Part shown: positions 21,006 through 34,100 of the stretch, piece by piece
Layout of the letters: every line of letters begins with the position of its first letter
Numbering within the stretch: position 1 is the stretch's first letter
Assembly: GCA_051294375.1 (NCBI GenBank)
Contig: CM119271.1
Coordinates: forward strand, 15,382,770 to 15,446,769
Direction: 5' to 3'
DNA length: 64,000 nt
Origin: Paraspadella gotoi
Lineage: Eukaryota; Chaetognatha
Position numbers and translations under genes: made by a program
The notes under the pieces: model-generated
Told to the model about the DNA's origin: nothing
Databases searched by the model: none
Seen by the model: only the letters and a program-made list of their open reading frames with translations

Positions 21006-22417
21006 ATCGCATCGATCGGCTTTACCTATATTGTATAATTGGTTGTAAATATTGTTTAACTTTAAAACAATTATACGTTTTTATTATAATTTCTTCTTAC
21101 ACTTTTGCGATTTCAATCAAAACCATTTCAGTAATCAATGATTTGTTAATAGTTATAAATGCTAGTGAGTGTTTTTTACATAGATAATCACTGTGACATA
21201 CAACAAGGAACGGTATTCCAAGGTGTTGCGCGCATTACTTTTCTTTTTACTATCATGTCATTTATTCCTTATAGTTTATAAGATTTCTTTAAAAACATAG
21301 GCGGCGCCGGTAGTCGCTTAGATTTGATTTTTAACAAATGAGCAAACAAACTATAGGCAGGTGATAAGCGTTTTAACATAAGTGGGACAGACCAACGGAC
21401 AGACATACCGACAGACCGACAACAGACAGACCGACGACCGAAAAGTACTTATAGGTTTCTCCCGCGAGTACTCGCGGGCGCAACTAAAAACGAAACAAGC
21501 ACAATATACATCGCCTATACTAAATAATGTCGTAAGTTTTAAAACGTTCTTATACAGACAGAACAGATCGCCAATAACCCACCGGGAGACCGACTGACCG
21601 AAAAGCGACTCTATACGAGTTGCTAACAGTTTAATTCTCCGAATAAACAAATAAAGCTTGTCCTTTATTTCTGAAAGCGCCCGATTTCAGCTCAAATTTA
21701 AAAATTAAGTAAGATTTTAGGTATAAAAATTAGGTTAAAGGTTTGGGTTATAGGATTAAGGTTAGGAATTAAGTTAAAGATTAAGGTTAGCAATTAGTTA
21801 AGGGATTATTGATTAGAGTTAGAGTTTAAGATTAGCGCCTAGCGTTTAAGGTTAAAAATTAGTGTTAAATATTAGGATTGGTTATGAGTTTAAAAATAGA
21901 TTATTGTGAAAGACGATGCTGCTAAGCAAGTGCATACAAGTCCCGATTTTGGATTGGGCTGTAGTCCGCCACTAAAAGTAGGTTAAATGCCTATCCGCGC
22001 CTTATTGTATGAATGAGCAGAGTACGAACCCGTTGCTTTGTCGGGAATAACTGGTGCTCCCTCCGGCGCCATAGATACTGTTGATTCACGGACGAGTAGC
22101 GGGTAGTGATAAAATTATACTATAATATAATTACGTATTAAAATTATAATAAGTTCATGGAATTTAGTAACAAAATGGTTGATTTTAAAGAAGAGAGTCG
22201 CATGATCTTAATCATACCTTCTCCTCCGCTGCCTCCGCCGTCTGTTGCCCTTACCTTGACTAAAAAGCCACTGGACCTTACCTTCTTTCGTCCTTGACCC
22301 GTTCCGAGACCCTTACCATTTCCACCTCTGACCCCGTTCTTCCATGACCCTTTCTAGCACGAACTTGATCCGAGACCCATAACTCTGTCTCTCTCTGCTG
22401 ACGGAAAACAAGGGACG

Positions 22418-22448
<31 letters not shown>

Positions 22449-22450
22449 TA
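22418..22450. repeat. (GAC)n / (GGC)n trinucleotide arrays of copy 1
   Basis: GAC units here and near 22540-22565, and GGC units at about 22918-22985. Counterparts in copy 2 lie at 25265-25300, 25352-25375 and 25725-25790. Confidence 0.85.
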
Positions 22451-23479
22451 GAGACGACGACGGGAAGCTAATAAATTGACGTAATGAAGACGAAGACGAA
22501 ATTACGGCGAAAAAGACGACGAAAAAAAACCCCGACTATCTCTGACGACGACGACGACGACGACGATGACCAAGACAATGAAGACAACGATGACAAAGAT
22601 AACTAATATGACGAGACGATGCAATGAATAGTATTCATTGAATACGACAAAGAAGCAACGCGATGGAAAGCGACGACAAAGACGAATTCAACTATGATGA
22701 AAAAAAAAAAAACGATCGAAGACGGACCGATAAAGTGGACGACGACGATGACGTAACGAAGACAATTACGACAACGAGAATACGACGTCGCTTCGACCAT
22801 GCCGCTTTGAGTAAACGAGACAAACATAATGACGACGACGACGACCACAGACGGACGAGCGTTGGTCAAATGACTGTCGCTCATTAGTCAGGTTTTTTGA
22901 CGTCGAGCGGAGATGCGACGGCGCGGCGGCGGCGGCGGCGGCGGCGGCGCGGCGGCGGCGGCGGCGGCGGCGGTCGCGGCGGTAGCGGCAGCGAAAAAAA
23001 AGAGAGGGTGAGAAAGTAAGTGGACTGATATAATCTCATAATTATGAAACTGAACCACATTTCAGATTCTCTGAAACCTACGAAAAGAGATCTGGACAAT
23101 TCTCTCTCTCTTCTCTCTCTCTCTTCTCTCTCTCTTCTCTCTCCTCTCTCTTCTCTCTCTCTCTCGTCTTCCAAGCTTGAGAGAAAAGTTTAAAACGTTC
23201 TTATACCGACAGAGCAGATGCCATAACCCTCCGGAGACCAGACTGCTGACTTTTTTGGTAATAATATTTTTTTTTTTTTGAGGGGGCCTTAGGAAATAAA
23301 AAGTGTTCAGAATGAACGCCTTTAATAGTAATTTGTAAAGAGATTTAAAAAAAACCCTAATTTTACAAAAACACTTAAATAAAAGTGCAGACGAAATGAA
23401 CAGGATTACCACTCTTGCTAAAATATATAACCAAATAAATAATTTTTACTGTTTCGCCGTGCCGAGAGCGGCTATGGGA

Positions 23480-23575
23480 GGGTTATGGGTTAAGGGTGGT
23501 TTTAGGGGTGGTTTAGGGTTAGGGGCAGTTAGGGTTAACACAGGGTTTTAGGGTTAGGGTAGTTAGGTAATATTT
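23480..23575. repeat. degenerate TTAGGG-like patch
   Basis: Irregular GGTTAGGG and GGTTTAGGG units; the copy 2 counterpart is 26276-26375. Internal, not a chromosome end. Confidence 0.7.
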
Positions 23576-23665
23576 TTTTTTTTAATAAAATAAGTATTTT
23601 TAATTGTTTTTTCAAAAGTCGCCCAAAGCGCGGTGGCGAAAGTAATATTTAGGCGATTTTAGTTT

Positions 23666-23690
23666 NNNNNNNNNNNNNNNNNNNNNNNNN
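23666..23690. other. assembly gap (25 N)
   Basis: Run of N exactly at the junction of the two duplicated copies. Confidence 0.99.
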
Positions 23691-23727
<37 letters not shown>

Positions 23728-25264
23728 CATCGCATCCGATCGGCTTTCTATATTGTATAATTGGTTGTAAATATTGTTTAACTTTTAAAACAAATTATAC
23801 GTTTTTATTATAATTTCTTACACTTTTGCGATTTCAATTCCAAAACCATTTCAGTAATCAATGATTTGTTTAATATTTATAAATGCTAGTGAGTGTTTTT
23901 TACATAGATAATCACGTGACAATACAACAAGGAACGGTTATTCCAAGGTGTTGCGCCGCATTACTTTTCTTTTTACTATCATGTCATTTATTCCTTATAG
24001 TTTATAAGATTTCTTTAAAAACATAGGCGGCGCCGGTAGTCGCTTAGATTTGATTTTTAACAAATGAGCAACAAACTATAGGCAGGTGATAAGCGTTTTT
24101 AACATAAGTGGGACAGACCAACGGACAGACATACCGACAGACCGACCAACAGACAGACCGACCGACCGAAAAGTGACTTATAGAGTTTCTCCGCGAGTAC
24201 TCGCGGCGCAACTAAAAACGAAACAAGCACAATATACATCGCCTTATTACTAAAATAATGTCGTAAGTTTTAAAACGTTCTTATACAGACAGACAGATCG
24301 CCAATAACCCACCGGGAGACCGACTGACCGAAAAGCGACTCTATAGAGTTGCTAACAGTTTAATTCTCCCGAATAAACAAATAAAGCCTTGTCCTTATTT
24401 TCTGAAAGCGCCCGATTTCAGCTCAAATTTAAAATTAAGTAAGATTTTAGGTATAAAAATTAGGTTAAAGGTTTGGGTTAAGGATTAAGGTTAGGAATTA
24501 AGTTAAAGATTAAGGTTAGCAATTAGGTTAAGGATTATTGATTAGAGTTAGAGTTTAAGATTAGCGCCTAGCGTTTAAGGTTAAAAATTAGTGTTAAATA
24601 TTAGGATTGGGTTATGAGTTTAAAAATAGATTATTGTGAAAGACGATGCTGCTAAGCAAGTGCATACAAGTTCCCGAATTTTGGATTGGGCTGTAGTCCG
24701 CCACTAAAAGTAGGTTAAATGCCCTATCGCGCCTTATTGTATGAATGAGCAGAGTACGAACCCGTGCTTTTTGTCGGGAATAACTGGTGCTCCCTCCGGC
24801 GCCATAGATACTGCTGATTCACGGACGAGTAGCGGGTAGTGATAAATTACTACTATAATATAATTAAATATTAAAATTATAAATAAGTTCATGAATTTAG
24901 TAACAAAATGGGTTGATTTTAAAGAAGAGAGTCGCCATGATCTTAATCATTACCTTCTCCTCCGCTGCCTCCGCCGTCTGTTTGCTCCTTACCTTGACTT
25001 AAAAAGCCACTGACCTTACCTTCCTTTCGTCCTTGACCCGTTCCTCGAGACCCTTACCATTTCCACCTCTGACCCCGTTCTCCATGACCCTTTCTTAGCA
25101 CGAACTTTGATCCCGAGACCCATAACTCTGTCTCTCTCTGCTGACTCTCTCTCTCTCTGACTCTCTCTCTCTCTGTCTCTCTCTCTCTCTGACTCTCTCT
25201 CTCTCTGTCTCTCTCTGCTTGACCCATAACTCTGTCTCTCTCTGCTGACGGAAAACAAGGGACG

Positions 25265-25297
<33 letters not shown>

Positions 25298-25739
25298 TAA
25301 TGAAGACGAAATTACGGCGAAATAGACGACGAAAAAAAACAACGACTATCTCGACGACGACGACGACGACGACGATGACACAAAAGACAATGAAGACAAC
25401 GATGACAAAGATAACTAATATACGAGAGACGATGACAATGAATAGTATTCATTGAATACGACAAAGAAGGCAACGACGATGAAAGCGACGACAAAGACGA
25501 ATTCAACTATGATTGACAAAAAACGACGAAGACGACGATAAAGTGGACGACGACGATGACGTAACGAAGACAATGACGACAACGAAGAATACGACGTCGC
25601 TTCGACATGCGCTTTGAGTAAACGAGACAAACATTAATGACGACGACGACGACCACAGACGGACGAGCGTTGGTCAAATGACTGTCGCTCATTAGTCAGG
25701 TTTTTTGACGTCGAGCGGAAGATGCGACGGCGGCGGCGT

Positions 25740-25773
<34 letters not shown>

Positions 25774-25898
25774 AGCGGCGGTAGCGGCAGCGAAAAAAGA
25801 GAGGGTGAGAAAGTAAGTGGACTGAATATAATCTCATAATTATGAAACTGAACCACATTTCAGATTCTTTGAAACCTACGAAAAGAGATCTGGACAAT

Positions 25899-25940
<42 letters not shown>

Positions 25941-25945
25941 CCTCT

Positions 25946-25978
<33 letters not shown>

Positions 25979-26460
25979 CTTCAGCTTGAGAGAAAGAGTT
26001 TTAAAACGTTCTTATACCGACAGACAGATCGCCAATAACCCTCCGGGAGACCGACTGACTGACTTTTTGGTAATAATATTTTTTTTTTTGAGGGGGCTTA
26101 GAAATAAAAAGTGTTCAGAATGACGCCTTTAATAGTAATTTAGGTAAAGAGATTTAAAAAAAACCCTAATTTTACAAAAACACTTAAAATAAAAGTAGCA
26201 GAAAATGACCAGGATATACCACTTTGCTAAAATAATAACCAAATAAATAATTTTACTTTCGCCGACCGGGCATAGGGAGGGTTAAGGGTTAAGGGTGGTT
26301 TAGGGGTGGTTTAGGGTTAGGGGCAGTTAGGGTTAAAAGGGTTTAGGGTTAGGGTAGTTAGGTAATATTTTTTTTTAAAAATAAGTATTTTTAATTGTTT
26401 TTTCAAAAGTCGCCAAAAGCGCGGTCGGCGAAAGTAATATTTAGCGAATTTAGGTATTAT
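23691..26460. repeat. tandem duplication, copy 2 (2.7 kb)
   Basis: Second copy, same orientation. It differs from copy 1 chiefly by single-base indels in short runs and by repeat-array length (for example the CTCTCTCTGA block at 25140-25220). Confidence 0.9.
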
Positions 26461-26474
26461 CTTTAGTAGAAAAT

Positions 26475-26478
<4 letters not shown>

Positions 26479-26538
<60 letters not shown>

Positions 26539-26648
26539 AAAAGAGAGAGAGAGAGAGAGAGAGAGACATTCTGGAAAAACGTGAGCGGGTGGAATTTCAA
26601 CTTTTGTATTAGCAAAGATTCAAGGACGGCAACTTTCAAAAAAAAAGT

Positions 26649-26711
<63 letters not shown>

Positions 26712-26715
26712 TGGA
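26479..26715. repeat. (GA)n tracts flanking a 60-base spacer
   Basis: GA runs at 26479-26567 and 26650-26715. Confidence 0.9.
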
Positions 26716-26799
26716 GAGAGAGAGGTTGACAATAAAACTTAAGAGTCATGTTGGAAGGACGTCAACTTTACCCAGAGAAAGAGAAAGATACACGAAATC

Positions 26800-27528
26800 G
26801 TTTCTATACTAAAATGAAGCTGAATAATTGATTAATTGATTAATATTAATATTAATAGCATTAATATTAATTAATAATAATATTTAAGAAATAAGCGCTT
26901 TATTATTTTTATTTATTTATAATTTTTTTATAATTTTAACTTAATAAATCTATGAAAATATATAAAAATCAATCAAGAAGCTGCGTCTGCGCCAATACAT
27001 GGAAAATATATATATATATATATCTATTTTATATATATATTTTCCATTTTACATTTGAAGAAAGGAGAAAAAGGGCGGGTGGGCTAAAGAGAGAGAAAAA
27101 GAGAGCGGTTAAAGAGAAAGAAAGAGAGGTTGATACTTAACTAAGGCTAAGTCGGTCCAAAGTTAGGGCCAAGATAGCTTATTTAATAAATGAATGGATA
27201 ATCTTTTTATTGGTTGTACCAATTTCAAATTCTTTTTATTCGAAAGATTTCCAAGATAATTGGCTTCCCTGTGCCGCACAAAGCTGCTTAATTTTACAAA
27301 AGAAATTATCATGAAGAGTTGCAGAAAATGACTGGTAAAGTTAACAGACAGTTCCATTGGGACACACTGTAATTAATAAAAGCAATAAAAACCGTATTGT
27401 CTTTGGAGAAACGGACCGAGAGAGAAAAAGAGAGAGAGAGAAGAAATATAGAAGAAACGTGATTGAGTGGATTTACAACTTTTTTATTAGAAAAGGTTGA
27501 AGGACGACAACTTTCAAAAAAAGTAAAA

Positions 27529-27573
<45 letters not shown>

Positions 27574-28080
27574 ACACACAAAACAAGCTATGAGCAATCT
27601 TTGAAGGACGAATGAAAAAAAGAAAGATACTCAAAATCCTTTCAATAAAATAAAGCTTATCAACCAATTTTGTTTTATGTTTCTTTATTGGGTTTAAACA
27701 AGGATAATTTTTTTATTTCTGGTTTTTTAGTGATTGTTGAATAAAGTTATCATCAGTTCATAATTTTTCAGAAACCGTTATTAAAGCAAGGTAGCCAATT
27801 AACTATTGGATACTTTTGCTAGCCTGTAATATTTAAAAATATCTGGTATTACTGTTGGAGGGGATTTTATGAGGATCCCCATAAAATCGCCTCCATGAAT
27901 GATTGATATACAAACTAACTTTTATTTAGTTGAAAATTTTGTTTCTATTATAATATAATTTATAATATAATTTATATTGCGGTGTCTCGAAAACGAGAAT
28001 TCGGATAAAAATTCTAAATGTGTCGTCGTCGTCTTTGTTCTAATCATTTGAGCTCCCAAAATATTTTGATCATTTTCAAA
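26800..28080. other. intergenic sequence upstream of MACPF gene 2
   Basis: AT-rich, with (TTAAT) runs near 26830-26880, an AT run at 27005-27045, a dispersed repeat (27140-27230) and a GA run (27534-27570). No promoter motif stands out before 28084. Confidence 0.5.
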
Positions 28081-28083
28081 AAG

Positions 28084-28156
28084 ATGTCGCGAATTTTTAT
28101 TTACGTTGTTATCATCATCTGTGGATGCAAGTTTACCCAATGTTTTCCGAGTTCAG
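28084..28156 (+). CDS. MACPF gene 2 exon 1: signal peptide
   Basis: ATG at 28084 with a hydrophobic core rich in Ile and Val (about residues 4-13) and two Cys. Donor GTTAGT at 28157, phase 1, as in gene 1. Confidence 0.8.
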
Positions 28157-31100
28157 GTTAGTTTAGTCCTGCGAGAGTGCAGATCAATAGTAGATCAATA
28201 GTCACTTTTAATCATTTTAACTCTACTCACCTTTTTTAGTTTTTTTTTATTTTCCCTGTCTCTCTATGTCTCTTTTTTTTCTTGTTTATTTAATTATTTA
28301 ATCATTTCATTTTTTAAAAACCTCATTCTTTTTGTAAATCTTCTGTTTTTTTTTTTAACTTCTTTCTCAATTTCGGGAATGCACAATGCGGTTTTCTTCG
28401 AAAAATATTGTGGTCAGTAAAGTATTTGGCTGCCGTGATTTGATAAGAACACCCTCTACAGTAAAGTGTATTGCCTCAAAATTAGTTTGTAACTTTTCCG
28501 TAAATTTTTGTTCACTAAAGGTGGAGCGATTGGCAAATCGGTCCAGGCTCAATCAAATCAAGGTGGTGGCGAATTGCGTACTCAAGGCAAACAATTTTCC
28601 GGATCAGAAAATGACGTTCACAATAAAGTCATGGAAAAGCCGAACGAATTAATCGGAAAACATGACGCCTCGGAAGCATTGGAAATGTTAAAAGCCACGG
28701 GGGCCAAAAGCATAAACTTTCAGCCAATGCAAGGCTTTGATGGAATCAAAGAATTCCAACCAGCGGGCTGGAAGATGGAAATGCAAAGCAAGGGTAAAGA
28801 GAAAGAGCAGGAGGGAGAGAAGGAAGGAGCCTCCATGTGGCCAATGGGCGTCGGCATGGCTCTTATGAATGGTTGTTTTGGCAACAATTATAAGGTTGGA
28901 GATCCATGCTACGACTTTGCCCGAGTCTCACCTATTTGTCTTAACATCATTGATGCTGCAAATTTTCTGGGTGTTGGTTTCGATGGAAGAGGGTATTACT
29001 CTTCGGAAAGTCGAAAAAAGAGCATTATACAGAGAACATGCGCGGCCAAAGCTACATTCATGGGGAAAGATGTCCCCGATTGCATGAATGCTTTTGGAAT
29101 TTATGATTACTCTATAAATACCGAGACATTTCAAGATGCTTCCAAGTATATAAGCTATCTGCAAGAGAAAGCTGCAACTTCTAAGCAGGAAGCAATGTTT
29201 CAAATGGAATCAGAATCTATAATCAAAGGCGCCAGTTTTGGTGGCAATTTTGGTATGATAGGCGGCATGATTGGTCAAGCAGCTGGGGGGGCTGCTGGGG
29301 GTCGGGTAGGAGCAAGCATTGGGGGGGCTATTGGGTTTGGTACTGGGACTGGGTCAGGAAGTTCTAGTGAGAGTGGTGAAGGCTCAAAAAACTCGAACCT
29401 AAATGTTGGTCAGTCAGCATCTAAGAGTGCGGGAACCTCTGTACATATGATTGCTATTTTAGAGGCAGATCTAAAGCTTTATGAACTTGTTTTAGATGAA
29501 GTGAAACCAAGTGATCTATCCATAAATGTTTTGTCGGACATTCTGGGCCTACCTAGTTCCTACTTTCTAAACAACGCCGATGTTAAGTTTCAAAATTTTA
29601 TTTTAAGGTGGGGAACACATTTTGTTACATCAGCAAAATTTGGCGGTGAAATGCGAATCATGAAGACTTCAAAGAAAGAGTCATCTCTATCATCTGACCA
29701 ATTTGCGGCTCAGGCACAGTCCGAGTTTGCTGGAATGATGAGCGTCTTAAAGAGCAGTTTTGAGCAGAGGGAATCAAGATTTGGTTTTTTAGGCCTCGGT
29801 GGAAAGATTAGCAATGCCAAGCAGAGTGCCCAGGCAGGAAAACAGGAGACTGCTGAGATGAAAAACTCTCAAAACGCTGGAGGAACTCAGAGGAATGCGC
29901 AGTCTGAGTTCATCAAGACAACTTTAAATGTCAGAGGGGGTAACCCTGAAATTGCTGCAGCTATTACAGAGTTTTATACTCCAGAGTTTGGGGAGTTGTT
30001 TAAGGCTTGGCTTGACAGCATTGACGACTACATCAGACCCTTTGAATTCACCCTGGTTAAACTAAGCAGCATACTTAATATGAACATTGACAGCTTATTT
30101 CCCAATGACAATGCCAAATCAGGATGCTTTCAACCAGAGGGCTCTTTAAAAATTGATCCTGAAAATGGTTTGAAGTTTTTCGAAAGTGTGGAAACAAGGG
30201 TAGATAAGAATAAAAACACTTTCAACACAACAAGGCGCAATTTCTGTAAATATGGAAATTCAAAAGAAAAGTTTATGGAAAACTTGCTGAAGGCCAAAAT
30301 GGCTTTGGAAAGAGCAGAAACCATTTACATGGCCGAAGGACCCTTCTCTACCAGTAACTTTGATATTGTGGGCGGAGAGCCAGGATGCGAATCGCAAACC
30401 ATTGAATATGTAAAGAATGGGATGACCAAAACAAAAACTTGGCCCAAATTGAAAACCATCAAATATAAAGAGTTTAGGGTCGTCTTCAACATGCGGTATG
30501 GGCTTGAAAACATTGCCAAAGATGCTGAGTATGATGTTAAGTGCTCTAACGGTCGCTGGTACACAAAATACTCGGGAACTAAGTATCAAAATGAATTCAG
30601 CTGCCTCGACTCAGTCGATCCAAATGAGGTTTGCATCGCCGATCTTCCACTGCTGTATGACGAGAAAACGGGATTTTTTTATTTAAACCAAAAAAAATTT
30701 GATAAAGTGGCCTGGTGGTTGAAAGGGCCCGTGGCAACAGCTGTGTCACTAAACCCGATGGTTGAATTAGTTGCAAGCATCGGGTCAATTGGCTTTGCAC
30801 CTTGCAACGTCCAGTGGACTAACAGCCACAGGATTCACATCAATGGCGTGGGTTCTTGCATTTACTTTCAAGCTGCGTCCGAGGGCAGCATTTACTTGAT
30901 ATCGGCTAACATCCCCGAACGATATGACACTTGGCACTACATCCAAATGACGCCAGAGGGGGTCTCCTTTTACAAAGGAATGAGAGTCATGAAGGCTGTC
31001 AAGTCTGACGCAAGCGCAACCCTTGGTCAAAAATCACTTTTCATGGGATTCTTTGTCTGCTTTACAAAATCGCACGGGCGGTTAAGGTAAAATACTTAGC

Positions 31101-34100
31101 GGGCAATAAAAAAAAATTTATTTGGATCTGATTCATATTCTTTTAGGTATAAACATTTTTACATCGCATAAGTATTTGTCACATTATGTATAACAAACCA
31201 AAAAATGAAACTATAACCTTTTAAAAAAAATATACGTAATTAATTTTTGTTCCAATAAATTTAGGATCGACTACGGCAAGGCGCCGGAAGAGAAAGAGGT
31301 TGGCGTGGTCCAAGCGTCCTACACATTCACAAATCCTATTACCTTCAATCTCATGTACTTCACTTTTGGCGCTGGTGAAAAAAAATTGGGCGTCAGTGAC
31401 GTTCGAGTCGTGAATGACAAACCAAAGATTGAATGCGGTGAAGGTCTGATCTTTATCAATGGAAAATGCGAGCTGAACTGCCACAAGGAGTGCAACGGAT
31501 GTTTCAAACCTAATGATGCCAGTGCCTGTCAATCTTGCAAAAATGTAATCGCGCCCAACGAAGATGGACAAGTTTGCCTCGCCGAATGTAGCGCAAAGAT
31601 GACGAGGAAGGACAATACTTGTTCCTGTCCAAAGGGATCTATCGGTCGCAATGAAGACTGCGAGGGTAAAGATTATTTTTATAAACCTTTATTATGTGTT
31701 CTTTTTTAAGTTTCATCCTTTTTCTTTTTCTAACAAAAGTTAGGTTTACCTTTTATGAAAATTCACTATTTTAAGTTTTAGATTTTAAAATATTCATTAA
31801 AATTATACAATTATACATTACAAATTCTATATCTTTTATTTTTATTAATATTGATTAATTTTGGTTTTAGATAATCTAAATCTGAAAAAAATTATATTAG
31901 TTGTTGTTAGTGTTGTCTTCTGGAAATAGAAGGAGCATCTATACAACACAAAGTTATATTACTTCCTGCCATAGTTATATTATTAACGATTAGTATATAT
32001 TTTAACTGATGAGCGGGGTCTTCCGTCAATCATTTTTAGCACATATTAAACTTTGAAACAATATGTTCTGGTTTATTTTATATATACTACATAGCTCTTG
32101 TCATATATATCATATATTACATTCACTTATATGGATAAATGATTTTGTTTTTAAATCTATGGTTCTTCAGATGTGGATGAATGTGCCCTGAAACCATGCC
32201 GCAACAATGGAATATGCATCAAAGAGGGATTTTGGTACTCTTGCAAATGCCCAAAAGGCTATGACGGAAAGCATTGTGAAATAAGTAAGAAAAATAAGTT
32301 CTTTTAACATCATTGCAGACCCCACCACCAATTGTAATCAATAAAAACATAAAAACATTCAGGAATATGAGAATAAAACAAGTTTAAGCAAAAAATGTCG
32401 GATCTGCCCTCGATAATTTAGCGGTAAGCAGCTAATCAGATAATTAATTAAAATATATCTTAAATTTTTTTAAAAATTTATTGTGTTATAATCCTTCCAA
32501 AAAAAACTAACTTGAAGCTGATGAATTACAATCTAGGAAAAAAGTATATAACATAATTCATTTATTCAATAAAAAGTATACAAAACATGGGTAAAACATT
32601 CTCAATATTTGGTATGCCCTTCCTCGATATCGACTACTGCCTATATTTGTTTGGGAATGCTCTCATACAGCAAATTGAGGTATGACAGTGAAATGTTTTT
32701 CCACATCTTTAACGCAACACTTTTCAGCCCCGATATTGATGTTGCATGTCTTTCCCTCTTTTTTAAAAGGTATAATAGCATTTTTTTGAACCAAAAAGAG
32801 GTGCAAGGCCTTTAGCATTGCCAAATTAAAAAAAAAATTAACTAATTCTATTTGAAATAAAAACAAATAACTAAATACCAAAAATGGAGAAAAACTAAAT
32901 ATGATTTTTTTCGCCATTTTTCATTTGAAGTAACAATATTTTTTGGCCTGTAACTTCTAAACAATTTGACTTACAAAAAAATGAAAAGAAGCTACGAAAA
33001 AGAAATCCAATGTAGACCCGAAAACATTCTGATTTTTTTTAAATCATACAAGTTTTCGAGTAGATATCCTTTATTGAAAAAGTTATATACTTTTTTCCTA
33101 GATAGTATATAACAGAGTTTTCTCTATTTAAACTCGTTTCCACTTGGACGATTCCATCAAAACTTTTAATCACTTACTTTTCTACCCTCACATAAAATTT
33201 TATCTTAATCCATCCATCCCATTATATATAATTAAAATAATTAAAAGTAAATATAAGTAAACAAGGTCAAGTAAAGATGACTTTGTTTTTTCCATTTCCA
33301 CTTGCACGATTCCATCGAAACTTTATATCCAGCTCAATCATACAAAATTTCATCTCAATCCATCCATCCAATCATGGGTAATTGGAGTTTAATGCTAAGG
33401 GGGATGGATTGACTGACTGATAGACAGACAGACGGATTTATAGACCGACCAACGGATGGATGGACATAATTTTTTTTGCATAATTTATCATAATTTGATG
33501 TTCTGACCTGATTTAAAGTAAATGACTAACAATATTGAGGGGGTGGACCGACGGACCGACAAATTGGATTATAGACTCGGAATCTGCTGATAAGCAGATC
33601 CGACTAAAAATTAGTTGCAATAACTGGTAAATTATTAAGGATATAGAGTGAGCGAAGGCAATACTAGGCCAAACCAAAGATCCACAAAACTTTTATTTTT
33701 ATGACAGTTACCCGTGCATGCTTGAGAGTTCCCTGCCAAAATGGAGGCGTCTGTTCTGATGGCGGATCTTCTGTTGAATATTCATGCCAATGTAATCGGA
33801 TGTTTCAAGGGATAAATTGCGAGAGAGGTAAGTCAATGATGCAATTCGCCATTGTAATTTCTTCTGGTCCAAATTGAGAGAGATAGGTCTTTTAAATTTA
33901 ATACAAAATATTTTTCCAATCTATTGATGAGGATGTAAACGAGACTAAAAGTCTGGATTGAAAGCTTTCTGGCTTCTCCTATGTTACTGTCTCATAAGCA
34001 GTACTAACTAAACAAAGTCGATCCAAAGACAGGTGACAAGATTTGTGGATAAGGCGTTAAGCCGGGCTGAAAAGTGCTATACGCAACTTCTTTAACCGCC

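Larger units (their letters stand above)
20955..23665. repeat. tandem duplication, copy 1 (2.7 kb)
   Basis: From the GA tract through GCATCGATCGGC, the CGACAGACCGAC block, GGTTA-rich sequence, a SINE-like part (21955-22100), GAC and GGC trinucleotide arrays and a TTAGGG-like patch to GGCGATTTTAG. It matches 23691-26460 nearly base for base, but with many one-base insertions and deletions. Confidence 0.9.

Noticed and set aside
32609-32917. Possible transposase fragment in MACPF gene 2 intron 4
   Set aside because: A 68-codon open frame with no catalytic motif; the surrounding sequence is AT-rich and frames are equally open on the other strand.
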